Below are positions 1-7,687 of a DNA stretch of 64,000 nucleotides, piece after piece. This DNA is from Megasphaera hominis (GTDB lineage: Bacteria > Bacillota > Negativicutes > Veillonellales > Megasphaeraceae): contig NZ_JACOGK010000015.1 of the NCBI RefSeq assembly GCF_014269395.1, positions 1-64,000 of the forward strand. Reading direction: 5' to 3'. A program made the position numbers and the translations under genes. Under the pieces are notes generated by a model. It worked only from the letters and a program-made list of their open reading frames with translations. It searched no databases and was not told the origin of the DNA. Each line of letters begins with the position of its first letter. Position 1 is the stretch's first letter.

Positions 1-180
1 GCAGACCGCATGCGCGTAGCCCGTCTGATCGAAGTCATGACCGGTGGTACGGCGCTGGTAGAAAGCATGCACGGTGCCGGCAGCCCGCAGGCCCAGGAAG
101 TTATGTATTCGAAGCTGGCTAACCTGGACGCTAAGAAGAAAGCTGCCCTGGCCATTGCCGGTGTAAAAACGGAAGACTGA
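1..180 (+). CDS. 4-hydroxybutyryl-CoA dehydratase family protein, C-terminal fragment
   Basis: An open frame runs in from the window edge and stops at 178-180. It encodes the last 59 residues, including the segment ESMHGAGSPQAQ, which also occurs near the C terminus of the complete 4-hydroxybutyryl-CoA dehydratase at 17444-18895. The two tails share the RLIE...SMHGAGSPQAQ framework but differ in the last 25 residues, so this is a diverged paralog and not a duplicate copy. The family contains FAD and a [4Fe-4S] cluster and dehydrates 4-hydroxyacyl-CoA esters by a ketyl radical; other members act on 4-hydroxyphenylacetate as FADH2 monooxygenases. The catalytic Cys/His residues lie upstream of the window, so dehydratase and hydroxylase cannot be told apart here. 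Confidence 0.8.
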   Translation, partial: ADRMRVARLIEVMTGGTALVESMHGAGSPQAQEVMYSKLANLDAKKKAALAIAGVKTED

Positions 181-188
181 GGTCTATC

Positions 189-518
189 ATGATTGTTGGT
201 GTAAAATTTTGCGGTAACTGTAATCCCTTTATTGAAACGCCAACCCTGTTTAAGAAGCTTATTGCCGCTGCGCCGGATATGGAGTTTCGTCTGATCAGCA
301 GGACCTTGCCCAAGTGGGATGTGTCGCTGCTCCTCAACGCCTGTCCGGCCGGCTGCCTGAAGGCTAAAGAATTCCCGAATTCTGTCGTTGTTTCGGGATT
401 TAACGTTGACTACTGGGATGTAGACCCGGAGGATCTGGTGGCTCGGATCCTCCAGGCCATCCGCAGTAAATGGGCTGTCGTGCAAAAAGAACGTTCCGCG
501 AAGAACATGGATGTTTAA
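189..518 (+). CDS. small protein with CGNC and CPAGC cysteine motifs, unknown function
   Basis: A 109-residue protein starting 8 nt after the stop of the dehydratase-family gene, with a GAGGT ribosome site, so the two are probably co-transcribed. I do not recognise a named family. It has CGNC at residues 8-11, a second pair in ACPAGC near residue 52-56, no signal peptide and no membrane segment. Two closely spaced Cys pairs suggest a metal, Fe-S or disulfide role, possibly as an accessory to the iron-sulfur enzyme upstream; that is inference from position only. Confidence 0.65.
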   Translation: MIVGVKFCGNCNPFIETPTLFKKLIAAAPDMEFRLISRTLPKWDVSLLLNACPAGCLKAKEFPNSVVVSGFNVDYWDVDPEDLVARILQAIRSKWAVVQKERSAKNMDV

Positions 519-583
519 AACGCATAGTTAGTCGACTGACGTTGCGAATTACTAAAATGCACAGGAAATATGCCTTGTGAATA

Positions 584-612
584 TTGACGTTATATAAGGA
601 AAAACGTATAAT
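584..612 (+). promoter_or_regulatory. sigma-70 type promoter for the MFS transporter
   Basis: TTGACG at 584-589 and TATAAT at 607-612 with 17 bp between them. Transcription would start near 619. Confidence 0.75.
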
Positions 613-766
613 TAAGTCACTAGAGCATTCGAATATGCAACGTGTTTCTTATATGAGAACTCATTACTTCGTGGCGATACAATGAGTCCTGATGAACGTA
701 TAAGAGAAAGCAAGAAAGTGAAAAAAGACGCGTGTTGGTTGCATAGTTTGGGATACTAGTGTCATG

Positions 767-788
767 CGATATGTTATCATACATATCG
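767..788 (+). promoter_or_regulatory. inverted repeat in the transporter leader
   Basis: CGATATGT and ACATATCG are perfect 8-bp arms around TATCAT. It lies about 150 nt into the predicted leader, so it could be an RNA hairpin or a downstream operator. Confidence 0.4.
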
Positions 789-983
789 TGGATCACACAG
801 AGCGTCAGAAGCAGAGTACGTATGACAGAAAGAGAGGTGAAAGAGGTACATCTGTTCATGACCTTATTATTCGATTAAAAACGAATACTTACTCTGAACC
901 TTCTGATTCAGCAATGTGCATATCGGAATGGCTGTGGTTGCCGTTCCAATAGAAATTGTTCGAATTTTGTGGAGGTGGCTATT

Positions 984-2309
984 TTGTCTAACGAATTGGC
1001 TATTGAAAAATCTTGTATGAGCAAATGCTCGTGGCGACTTTTACCGTATTTGCTCTTCATGTTCGTTCTTTGCTACATTGATAGAACGAACTTGGGCTTT
1101 GCCGGCCTTCAGATGTCCCCTGAATTAGGGCTCACAGCATCGACCTTCGGCTTTGGTGCAGGCCTGTTCTTTATCGGCTATTTTATTTTCGAAGTTCCTT
1201 CCAACCTGTGCTTGGCTAAATTCGGTGCCCGTCGCTGGATTGCCCGTATCATGGTTACCTGGGGTGCTGTAGCAGCTCTCATGTGCCTCATCAACGGTAC
1301 TACAAGCTTCCTCGTAATGCGTTTCTTACTTGGTGCTTCTGAAGCTGGTTTCTATCCTGGCGTTATTTACTTCATCGGCGAATGGTTCCCGAACAAATAT
1401 CGTGCAGGCGCTCTTTCCCGCTTCAACCTCGCTCAGCCTGTTGCTTTGATCTTCGGTTCCTTGCTCTCTGGCTTCCTCATTTCCGCCCTCGACGGCGTTA
1501 TGGGGTATTCCGGTTGGCGTTGGCTGTTCCTCGTAGAAGGTATTCCGACCGTATTCTTTGGTATCGTAACCCTCTACTACCTGACAGACAAACCGGCCGA
1601 TGCACAGTGGCTGACAGAAGAAGAACGTACATGGCTCATGAATCGTCTGGCTACGGAAGCTGCTGCTATTAAAGGCGCTAACGAAGACTACACGATTGGC
1701 AAGGCTCTGACACATCCGGCTGTATTGGCCCTTGGTATTGCTTACTTCCTCGCTATTTGCGAAGGCGTTTATGGTATCAACATGTGGATCCCGCAGATGC
1801 TCAAACAGTGGTCCGGCATGACTCCGGTCGAAATCGGTTTCATCGGCGCATTACCGTTCGTAACAGCTTTCTGCTGCATCCTTCTCCTTGGTTGGAGCTC
1901 CCAGAAACATCAGGAACGTAAATGGCATCTTACCTTCGCCCTGATGGTTGGCGCTATCGCTCTTTGCTCCAGCTTGTTCGTAACAGGTACGATCCCGACC
2001 ATGATCTGCGTATGCTTAGGCTGCGGCGGCATGTTCTCGGCTATTCCTCTGTTCTGGACAATTCCTGCTCAGTTCCTTACCGGTACGGCTGCTGCTACAG
2101 GTATCGCTGTTATCAACTCCATTGGTAACCTCGGCGGTTTCTTTGGCCCGACGGCTGTTGGTATGGTTCGTGACGCTACAGGCGAATTCCAGTATGGTCT
2201 TCTCCTCATCGGTGTCAGCGTATTCATCGGTGCTGTTATCTGCCATGTTCTCAACAACATCTATGGCAAGAAAGTTGACTACAGCGCTATTGAAAACGAA
2301 GCAAAATAA
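984..2309 (+). CDS. MFS transporter, anion:cation symporter (ACS) type
   Basis: A 441-residue, 12-helix-type major facilitator likely to import an organic or sugar acid with H+ or Na+. The start is taken as TTG at 984 because GGAGG at 971-975 is 8 nt upstream; an in-frame GTG at 969 lies before that site. The first helix is followed by DRTN at residues 33-36 and GFA, typical of the phthalate/tartrate/hexuronate transporters of the ACS family. A long loop rich in charged residues separates the two six-helix halves. It is followed by a terminator and then by SDR genes, so I infer that it brings in the substrate of the neighbouring dehydrogenases. The precise substrate is unknown. Confidence 0.88.
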   Translation: MSNELAIEKSCMSKCSWRLLPYLLFMFVLCYIDRTNLGFAGLQMSPELGLTASTFGFGAGLFFIGYFIFEVPSNLCLAKFGARRWIARIMVTWGAVAALMCLINGTTSFLVMRFLLGASEAGFYPGVIYFIGEWFPNKYRAGALSRFNLAQPVALIFGSLLSGFLISALDGVMGYSGWRWLFLVEGIPTVFFGIVTLYYLTDKPADAQWLTEEERTWLMNRLATEAAAIKGANEDYTIGKALTHPAVLALGIAYFLAICEGVYGINMWIPQMLKQWSGMTPVEIGFIGALPFVTAFCCILLLGWSSQKHQERKWHLTFALMVGAIALCSSLFVTGTIPTMICVCLGCGGMFSAIPLFWTIPAQFLTGTAAATGIAVINSIGNLGGFFGPTAVGMVRDATGEFQYGLLLIGVSVFIGAVICHVLNNIYGKKVDYSAIENEAK

Positions 2310-2361
2310 GTTAAATTACATACAGCTTGACAGCGTGATGTCTGTAGGGCTGTAACATAGG

Positions 2362-2402
2362 CAAACGGCTCTGTCCATCTGGATAGGGCCGTTTGTTTTT
2401 TA
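2362..2402 (+). terminator. rho-independent terminator
   Basis: CAAACGGC...GCCGTTTG stem followed by a T run, just after the MFS gene. Confidence 0.85.
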
Positions 2403-2418
2403 TAAGGAGGCAGGTAAT

Positions 2419-3180
2419 ATGGATCTTTCAAACTTTTCTTTAGAGGGCAAGCTGGCCCTCGTCACCGGTGGCAGCCGCGGCTTAGGCCAGGCTATGGCCG
2501 TTGCATTGGCCAGGGCCGGTGCAGACATCATTTCTATTCAGCGGAAAAATGAATGCGCAGAAACCAAGCGCCGTGTAGAAGCCTGGGGCCGGAAATGCTA
2601 TCCTTATGGACTCGATCTGGCAACGCTCAATTCAGCAGAAGAGCTCGCAGAAACACTGGAAAACACCTATGGCCCTGTAGATATTCTCGTCAACAACGCC
2701 GGTATTCAGCGGCGCCATCCGTGCACGGAATTTCCCATTGAAGACTGGGATCTCATGCTGCAGGTACACCTGCGGGCTACGTTCCTCATGTGCCAGGCTT
2801 TTGGCAAGCGCATGATCGCCCGCGGCGGTGGTAAAATCATTAATGTGGCGTCTCTGTTGGCTTTTTCCGGCGGCTATACGATTCCGGCCTATGCAGCAGC
2901 TAAAGGCGGTATTGCCCAGCTGACAAAAGCGCTGGCCAACGAATGGGCAGAAAAAAATGTCAATGTCAACGCCATTGAACCGGGCTACTTCGATACGGAT
3001 ATGAATACGGCCCTGCAGCAGAATCCTGTACGCAACAGCCAGATTTTGGACCGCATTCCGGCCAAACGGTATGGCGATCCCGATGAAATCGGCGGCATGA
3101 CGGTCTTTCTCGCCTCGCCGGCAGCGTCTTATGTACATGGCAGCGTCATGATCGTCGACGGCGGCTGGATGGCACGATAA
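2419..3180 (+). CDS. SDR oxidoreductase, KduD / gluconate 5-dehydrogenase-like
   Basis: A 253-residue short-chain dehydrogenase of classical length. It shows the nucleotide-binding TGGSRGLG at 16-23, NNAG at 92-95, and the catalytic Ser145, Tyr158 and Lys162 (YAAAK). The start SLEGK and the end VDGGWMAR closely resemble KduD (2-dehydro-3-deoxy-D-gluconate 5-dehydrogenase), so an oxidised or deoxy sugar acid is the likely substrate. AGGAGG at 2404-2409 supports the ATG. It lies between a terminator and the promoter at 3224, so it may depend on read-through from the transporter or an unrecognised promoter. Confidence 0.85.
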   Translation: MDLSNFSLEGKLALVTGGSRGLGQAMAVALARAGADIISIQRKNECAETKRRVEAWGRKCYPYGLDLATLNSAEELAETLENTYGPVDILVNNAGIQRRHPCTEFPIEDWDLMLQVHLRATFLMCQAFGKRMIARGGGKIINVASLLAFSGGYTIPAYAAAKGGIAQLTKALANEWAEKNVNVNAIEPGYFDTDMNTALQQNPVRNSQILDRIPAKRYGDPDEIGGMTVFLASPAASYVHGSVMIVDGGWMAR

Positions 3181-3223
3181 AGTCATAGCCTAGCCATCAG
3201 CCATACGATAAATTCATATCATA

Positions 3224-3260
3224 TTGACAACCTATACTGAGAATACTAATATATTAGTAT
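3224..3260 (+). promoter_or_regulatory. promoter with an 18-bp perfect palindrome over the -10 box
   Basis: TTGACA at 3224-3229 and TAATAT at 3247-3252 (17-bp spacer). The palindrome ATACTAATA-TATTAGTAT spans 3243-3260 and covers the -10 box, the classic place for a repressor operator. It is followed by AAGAATTAATC, which resembles ACGAATTAATC at 7346. Confidence 0.75.
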
Positions 3261-3346
3261 GTAAGAATTAATCGGAAGTGATACAGTTGCAGGTTGTTTG
3301 CGCAGCTCCGGCGTGCCGGGACTGTACGAGTCAGGAGGGTATGAGT

Positions 3347-4756
3347 ATGCCAAAGTACAACAAAGTTACACCGGAATTGATTGAAAAGTTATATGCCTTG
3401 TTAGGCAAGCACAACATGACGACGGATCCGGAAAAACTGGATACGTATAAGACGGACGAAGAAACAAATCCCATTTATTTTCATACGCCGGAAGTAGTCG
3501 TTTTTCCGGAAACGACGGAACAGGTTGCCGGTATTATGAAGCTGGCCAATGAATACGTCGTGCCTGTTACGCCGCGCGGTGGCGGCAGCAGCCTGGCGGC
3601 CCAGGCCATTCCTGTATACAATGGCATTGTCCTTTGCCTGGAAAAAATGAATAAGATTATTGAGGTCAATAAAGATGCTCTTTACATGATCGTCGAAGCC
3701 GGTGCTGTTACGACAGCCGTCCAGGCAGCAGCCAAAGAAGCGGGCTTATATTATGCCGGCGATCCCAGCTCGAAGGCGTCCAGTGAAATCGGCGGTAACG
3801 TAGCGACGAACGCCGGCGGCAGCCGCGTTGTCAAATACGGGACAACACGGGATCAGGTCTACTGGATCGAAATGGTTACGCCGACTGGTGAAATCACAAA
3901 GGTTGGCAAACGGCTGCAAAAGAATACGACAGGGTATGCACTGGAAAAACTCATTTGCGGCTCTGAAGGGACACTCGGCATTATTACCAAGCTTTGCTTG
4001 AAGCTGCGTCCTGTTGCTCCGTATCATTTCGACATGGTCGCTATATTCCAGGATGAAATGAAAGCCCTGGCTGTTCCTAATCAGCTCTTGAAGGCCGGCG
4101 TACAGCCGACAGCTATTGAATTCCTCGATAATAAGGGGATTCAAAGCGAAGAACGGTACATGAAGATCGAGTTGCCCTATTCTAAGGATCAGGGCAACTA
4201 CATTATCGTCACAATCGATTCGTATGATCAGGATGACCTGGATAACCGCGTAGCTACGGCTGACGAAATCTGCGAAAAGAACGGTGCTGTTGAATCCCTC
4301 GTAGCAGACGACCGCATTTGGGGCGCCCGCTATAATATTGGCGAAGCGGCCCGTAATGACAGCCTTGTCTTCCTGGCAGAAGATATCGTCGTTCCGGTCG
4401 ATAAGATTGGGGAACTGATGGCTAAGCTGCCGGAAATTGAAAAGCAATACGGCATTGCTACGACGACGTCGGCCCATATTGGTGACGGCAATATTCACGT
4501 CAATGCCTTGAAGATGGATATGCCCTTGGAAAAATGGAATGAAATCATTCCCAAGTACCATGATACACTGTATAGCTTCGTGTACAGCTTAGGCGGTTGT
4601 TTATCCGGCGAACATGGTATTGGCTGCCGCAAGATACAGGAAATGAAGAAATTTACAGACCCTGTAGAATTAGGTACGATGAAGGCCATCAAAAAGGCTC
4701 TCGATCCGAAACTGATTTTGAACCCTGGCAAGATATTCGATTATTCAGAAGCATAA
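3347..4756 (+). CDS. FAD-linked 2-hydroxyacid dehydrogenase (GlcD / D-lactate dehydrogenase type)
   Basis: A 469-residue flavoprotein that oxidises a D-2-hydroxy acid to the 2-oxo acid, usually passing electrons to an ETF or quinone. The N-terminal half is the FAD-binding PCMH/VAO-type domain (PRGGGSSLAAQA, then GGNVATNAGGSR); the C-terminal half is the substrate-cap domain ending in GEHGIG and LNPGK, typical of GlcD. The start is ATG 3347, 8 nt after AGGAGG; an in-frame GTG at 3278 is upstream of that site. It has its own promoter with an operator and a following terminator, so it is monocistronic. Lactate, 2-hydroxyglutarate or a sugar-derived hydroxy acid are possible; no ETF genes are adjacent. 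Confidence 0.88.
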   Translation: MPKYNKVTPELIEKLYALLGKHNMTTDPEKLDTYKTDEETNPIYFHTPEVVVFPETTEQVAGIMKLANEYVVPVTPRGGGSSLAAQAIPVYNGIVLCLEKMNKIIEVNKDALYMIVEAGAVTTAVQAAAKEAGLYYAGDPSSKASSEIGGNVATNAGGSRVVKYGTTRDQVYWIEMVTPTGEITKVGKRLQKNTTGYALEKLICGSEGTLGIITKLCLKLRPVAPYHFDMVAIFQDEMKALAVPNQLLKAGVQPTAIEFLDNKGIQSEERYMKIELPYSKDQGNYIIVTIDSYDQDDLDNRVATADEICEKNGAVESLVADDRIWGARYNIGEAARNDSLVFLAEDIVVPVDKIGELMAKLPEIEKQYGIATTTSAHIGDGNIHVNALKMDMPLEKWNEIIPKYHDTLYSFVYSLGGCLSGEHGIGCRKIQEMKKFTDPVELGTMKAIKKALDPKLILNPGKIFDYSEA

Positions 4757-4769
4757 GCACGTTACACGA

Positions 4770-4800
4770 GCCGGTCTGGACCTAAGCCAGGCCGGCTTTT
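4770..4800 (+). terminator. rho-independent terminator
   Basis: GCCGGTCTGG...CCAGGCCGGC stem with TTTT. Confidence 0.85.
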
Positions 4801-4861
4801 ATGCATATTTTATATAGGTAAGCCCTAACGTATGTTAAAATCGTCACATACTTGATTTTAA

Positions 4862-4935
4862 TTGACTTTATGCAATGATTATGATAATCTAATCCTATAG
4901 TTAACATATACGAACTTAAATTGAGTATTCGAACG
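4862..4935 (+). promoter_or_regulatory. promoter of IclR gene with two ACGAAC/TTCGAAC elements
   Basis: TTGACT (4862-4867) and TAATCT (4885-4890), 17 bp apart. Downstream are CATATACGAAC (4905-4915) and GTATTCGAACG (4925-4935), repeated about 19 bp apart, between the promoter and the regulator gene. The same element occurs at 7341, 11240 and 15679. I infer autoregulation. Confidence 0.6.
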
Positions 4936-4949
4936 AAAGAGGACAGCCT

Positions 4950-5720
4950 ATGGATCCTGATAAATTACACAATCCCACCCTGCGTGTACTGAATATACTG
5001 GAAACGGCATATAAGTATGAAGGAGGTATTTCTTTTACAGACTTATCGCGCCAAACGGGGATTTCTAAAGGGACCCTGCATCCGATCGTCATGACCTTGG
5101 CAGCGAAGGATTACCTGCAGTGTACAGACTCCCTGTTTACATTGGGAAAAAGCTGTTTTCGCCTGGGCTATGCCTACACGCGTACGCTGCGCTGCCTCGA
5201 TATTGTAAAGGCTCATATGGAAGAAATCGTCGATGCCTGCAACGAGATTTGCCAGTTAGGCATTCTCGAAGGAACCGATGTCCTCTATATTGCGAAGATG
5301 GAGCCACAGCAGGCCATTTGCGTCAATTCTTCTGTTGGCGCGACACTGGGGGCCTATGCGACGAGCCTGGGCAAAAGCCTGCTGAGCTGCTACAGTGATG
5401 ACGAAGTGCGGCGCATTTGTCCGGCCACGTTCATTCAATACACGCCGAAAACGGTGAAAAATATTGATGAGCTCCTGGCGCAGCTGGACACGATCCGCAC
5501 GCAGGGCTATGCCTTAGAAAATGGAGAAGTAAATAAGGATATTGAGTGCATTTCCGTGCCCGTCCAGGTAGCGCGGCAGACCATGGCTATTAGCGTCAGC
5601 CTGCCTATCTACCGTTCGACGCAAGAAAAGCAGGCAGAAATATTGGCCCTGCTGCAGCAGCACAAGCACGAAATTGCCGATCAAACAGCTGGTTTACAGC
5701 AGGATCTCAGTTTTATATGA
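4950..5720 (+). CDS. IclR-family transcriptional regulator
   Basis: A 256-residue protein with the usual IclR layout: an N-terminal winged helix-turn-helix (about residues 8-65, with FTDLSRQTGISKGTLHPIV) and a C-terminal ligand-binding domain. The latter has the typical LGKSLLS segment near residue 145 and ends in a hydrophobic strand (SVSLPIYR). IclR proteins bind small acids and repress or activate catabolic operons. It sits between the 2-hydroxyacid dehydrogenase and two SDR genes, and its promoter carries the shared CGAAY motif. The ribosome site is weak (GAGGA). It is the best candidate for the regulator of the surrounding island, together with the IclR at 14603-15406. Confidence 0.88.
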   Translation: MDPDKLHNPTLRVLNILETAYKYEGGISFTDLSRQTGISKGTLHPIVMTLAAKDYLQCTDSLFTLGKSCFRLGYAYTRTLRCLDIVKAHMEEIVDACNEICQLGILEGTDVLYIAKMEPQQAICVNSSVGATLGAYATSLGKSLLSCYSDDEVRRICPATFIQYTPKTVKNIDELLAQLDTIRTQGYALENGEVNKDIECISVPVQVARQTMAISVSLPIYRSTQEKQAEILALLQQHKHEIADQTAGLQQDLSFI

Positions 5721-5763
5721 TGGCCGGGATTTGCTGATATTAAGGAAAAGAGGGTATATAACG

Positions 5764-6522
5764 ATGAATGAATTTAAAGACAAAATTGTAGTAGTAACAG
5801 GCGGCGGCCGTGGCATTGGTGCCATGACAGCCCGCAGATTCTGTGAAGAAGGGGCTCATTGCGTTATTTCCAGCAATGTCCTTTCGGAATGTGAAGAATG
5901 TGCTGACGCCTTGAAAAAGGATGGCTTTTCTGCCAGCGTCATGGCCTGTGATGTCAGCAAGCCGGCTGATGTAGATGCCCTGATCGCTGCTACGGAAAAA
6001 GAATACGGTCAGATTGACATTTTTGCCAACATTGCCGGTATCTGCACGAGCGGTATGAACTTCCTCGGCGTCACGCCGGAAAGCTGGGACCGCGTCATGA
6101 AAATCAACGCCTTCGGTACGCTCTATACGAACCAGAAAGCCATTGAATCCATGATTCGCACGGGTACGAAGGGCAACGTAGTCAACGTGACTTCCATTGC
6201 TGCCAAAACCGGGGCCGGTGCTGTCGGCGTCGACTATTCGGCCAGCAAAGCGGCTATTGTCAATATTACTGTGTCTGCCGCTACGTATGCAGCCCGCTAT
6301 GGCATTCGTGTCAATGCGGTCGCACCGGGACCGATTGCAACGAAGATGACCGATGTATGGGATCCTAAAATGTGTGCCAAATTAGTCAAGACCATTCCCT
6401 TGGGCAGAAAGTTCGGCGAACCGGATGACATTAGTGAAGCCATTATTTTCTTGGCCAGCGACAAAGCAAAATATATTTCCGGTGAAATACTGGATGTCAA
6501 CGGCGCAGCGTATTGTGACTAA
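5764..6522 (+). CDS. SDR family oxidoreductase
   Basis: A 252-residue classical short-chain dehydrogenase. GGGRGIG at 13-19 binds the nucleotide, and Ser144, Tyr158, Lys162 form the catalytic set (YSASK). The usual NNAG is NIAG here, a tolerated variant. The start is ATG 5764 after AGAGGG; the frame is open further up into the IclR gene but without a ribosome site. It begins 43 nt after the IclR stop and 17 nt before the next SDR gene, so regulator and two dehydrogenases probably form one operon. It likely oxidises a secondary alcohol of a sugar acid; the substrate is not predictable. Confidence 0.85.
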   Translation: MNEFKDKIVVVTGGGRGIGAMTARRFCEEGAHCVISSNVLSECEECADALKKDGFSASVMACDVSKPADVDALIAATEKEYGQIDIFANIAGICTSGMNFLGVTPESWDRVMKINAFGTLYTNQKAIESMIRTGTKGNVVNVTSIAAKTGAGAVGVDYSASKAAIVNITVSAATYAARYGIRVNAVAPGPIATKMTDVWDPKMCAKLVKTIPLGRKFGEPDDISEAIIFLASDKAKYISGEILDVNGAAYCD

Positions 6523-6539
6523 CAGAAGAGGTGATTTTC

Positions 6540-7301
6540 ATGTTTGATAAATTACAGCTTAACGGTAAAACGGCTATTGTAACAGGTGGTACGAAAGGGA
6601 TTGGCAAGGGCATCGTCGAAGGCCTGGCCCAGAGCGGCGCCAACGTCGTCGTCGTCAGCCGCCATCAGGATGAATGCGATGCTGTAGCCAAAGAAATAGA
6701 AAAATATGGCGTCAAGGGTTTGGGCGTAAAAACGGATGTCACCGTTGCCGCTGAAGTCGCACAGCTCATGGAAAAAACGATTGCTGCCTTTGGCCGCATT
6801 GATATTCTGGTCAACAACGCCGGCAGTGCCATTACCAAAAAAGCCGAAGATTTGACAGAAGCCGATTGGGACCGCGTCATCGATATGGATATGAAATCCG
6901 TGTTCTTCGTGACCCAGGCAGCCGGCAAGTACATGATCCAGCAGAAGTCCGGCAAAATCATCAATTTGGCCTCCATGCTGGGCCTGGTAGCCGAAAAACA
7001 GGTATTGCCCTATTGTGTAGCCAAGGGTGGTGTACTGCAAATGACCAAGGCGCTGGCATTGGAATGGGCCCGGTACAATATTCAGGTCAACGCTATTTGT
7101 CCGGGCTACGTCATTACGGATATTAATAAAGACGCCTTGAGTGAAGAAAAAGTATATAAGCATATTACCGGTAAAATTCCTATGCGCCGCTTCGGTGAAG
7201 TAGGTGATATTGCCGGTGCTGCCATTTTCCTTGCGTCACCTGCGTCTGATTATATGACAGGCCAGCAGATCGTCTTAGATGGCGGCTGGACCATGCAGTA
7301 A
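6540..7301 (+). CDS. SDR family oxidoreductase, gluconate 5-dehydrogenase-like
   Basis: A 253-residue short-chain dehydrogenase with TGGTKGIG at 15-22, NNAG at 92-95, Ser145, Tyr158 and Lys162 (YCVAK), ending in VLDGGWTMQ. It resembles the KduD-like protein at 2419 more than its operon partner at 5764. ATG 6540 is chosen over the in-frame GTG 6531 because AGAGGTGA lies at the right distance from the ATG. It is the last gene of the IclR-SDR-SDR operon, before a terminator. Two SDRs in one operon suggest two successive or opposing oxidations, for example an epimerisation through a keto intermediate. Confidence 0.85.
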   Translation: MFDKLQLNGKTAIVTGGTKGIGKGIVEGLAQSGANVVVVSRHQDECDAVAKEIEKYGVKGLGVKTDVTVAAEVAQLMEKTIAAFGRIDILVNNAGSAITKKAEDLTEADWDRVIDMDMKSVFFVTQAAGKYMIQQKSGKIINLASMLGLVAEKQVLPYCVAKGGVLQMTKALALEWARYNIQVNAICPGYVITDINKDALSEEKVYKHITGKIPMRRFGEVGDIAGAAIFLASPASDYMTGQQIVLDGGWTMQ

Positions 7302-7401
7302 GAAAATTTACAAAATAGTTCTAATATAGGAAGACATTCCCATATACGAATTAATCAAAGAAAAAAATATAGTACTATAATTTTGCCTATTACAGGCGTT
7401 G

Positions 7402-7440
7402 AGAGCGATTGCGGTCACAGAGCAATTGCTCTTTTTATTT
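7402..7440 (+). terminator. rho-independent terminator
   Basis: AGAGCGATTG...CAATTGCTCT (one G-U pair) followed by TTTTTATTTTT. Confidence 0.85.
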
Positions 7441-7495
7441 TTATTTGTTATATAAAATATAACGTAAATATAACGTTATACCTAGGCAATTGTTA

Positions 7496-7544
7496 AAATC
7501 TTTCGGAAAGATTTAGTTGATAAATTTTCTTGGTATAGTACAAT
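7496..7544 (+). promoter_or_regulatory. promoter with adjoining inverted repeat
   Basis: AAATCTTTC-G-GAAAGATTT is a 19-bp perfect inverted repeat at 7496-7514, ending 2 bp before TTGATA (7517-7522). TACAAT follows at 7539-7544 after 16 bp. The repeat sits where an activator or repressor would touch the -35 box. Confidence 0.6.
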
Positions 7545-7687
7545 GTAGACGCTAAGGGCATGCTTTGTGGCTACTAATCTACAGTATAATCAATTCTAAT
7601 TTAGAATAACATGTTTTTATACTTTTTATGATGTACTGTATGATGAAACATGTCATGCAATTTATTATTTCAAAGGATGTGTTTTAA

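Larger units (their letters stand above)
519..983 (+). other. 465-bp intergenic region with promoter and long leader
   Basis: No convincing gene lies here; the open frames at 620-859 (minus) and 764-952 (plus) lack ribosome sites and resemble no family. The region holds a strong promoter (584-612), a GCATTCGAATATGC element just after the expected start, and an 8-bp inverted repeat at 767-788. The leader before the transporter start would be about 365 nt, unusually long. Confidence 0.6.
7302..7687 (+). other. intergenic region: CGAAY element, terminator, operator and promoter
   Basis: 386 bp without a gene. It holds CATATACGAATT at 7341-7352, the terminator at 7402-7440, an ATATAACGT direct repeat (about 7458-7476), the inverted repeat at 7496-7514 and the promoter at 7517-7544. 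Confidence 0.6.

Noticed and set aside
764..952. 62-residue reading frame in the first transporter leader
   Set aside because: No ribosome site, no recognisable composition, and an equally long frame on the other strand; leader DNA is more likely.
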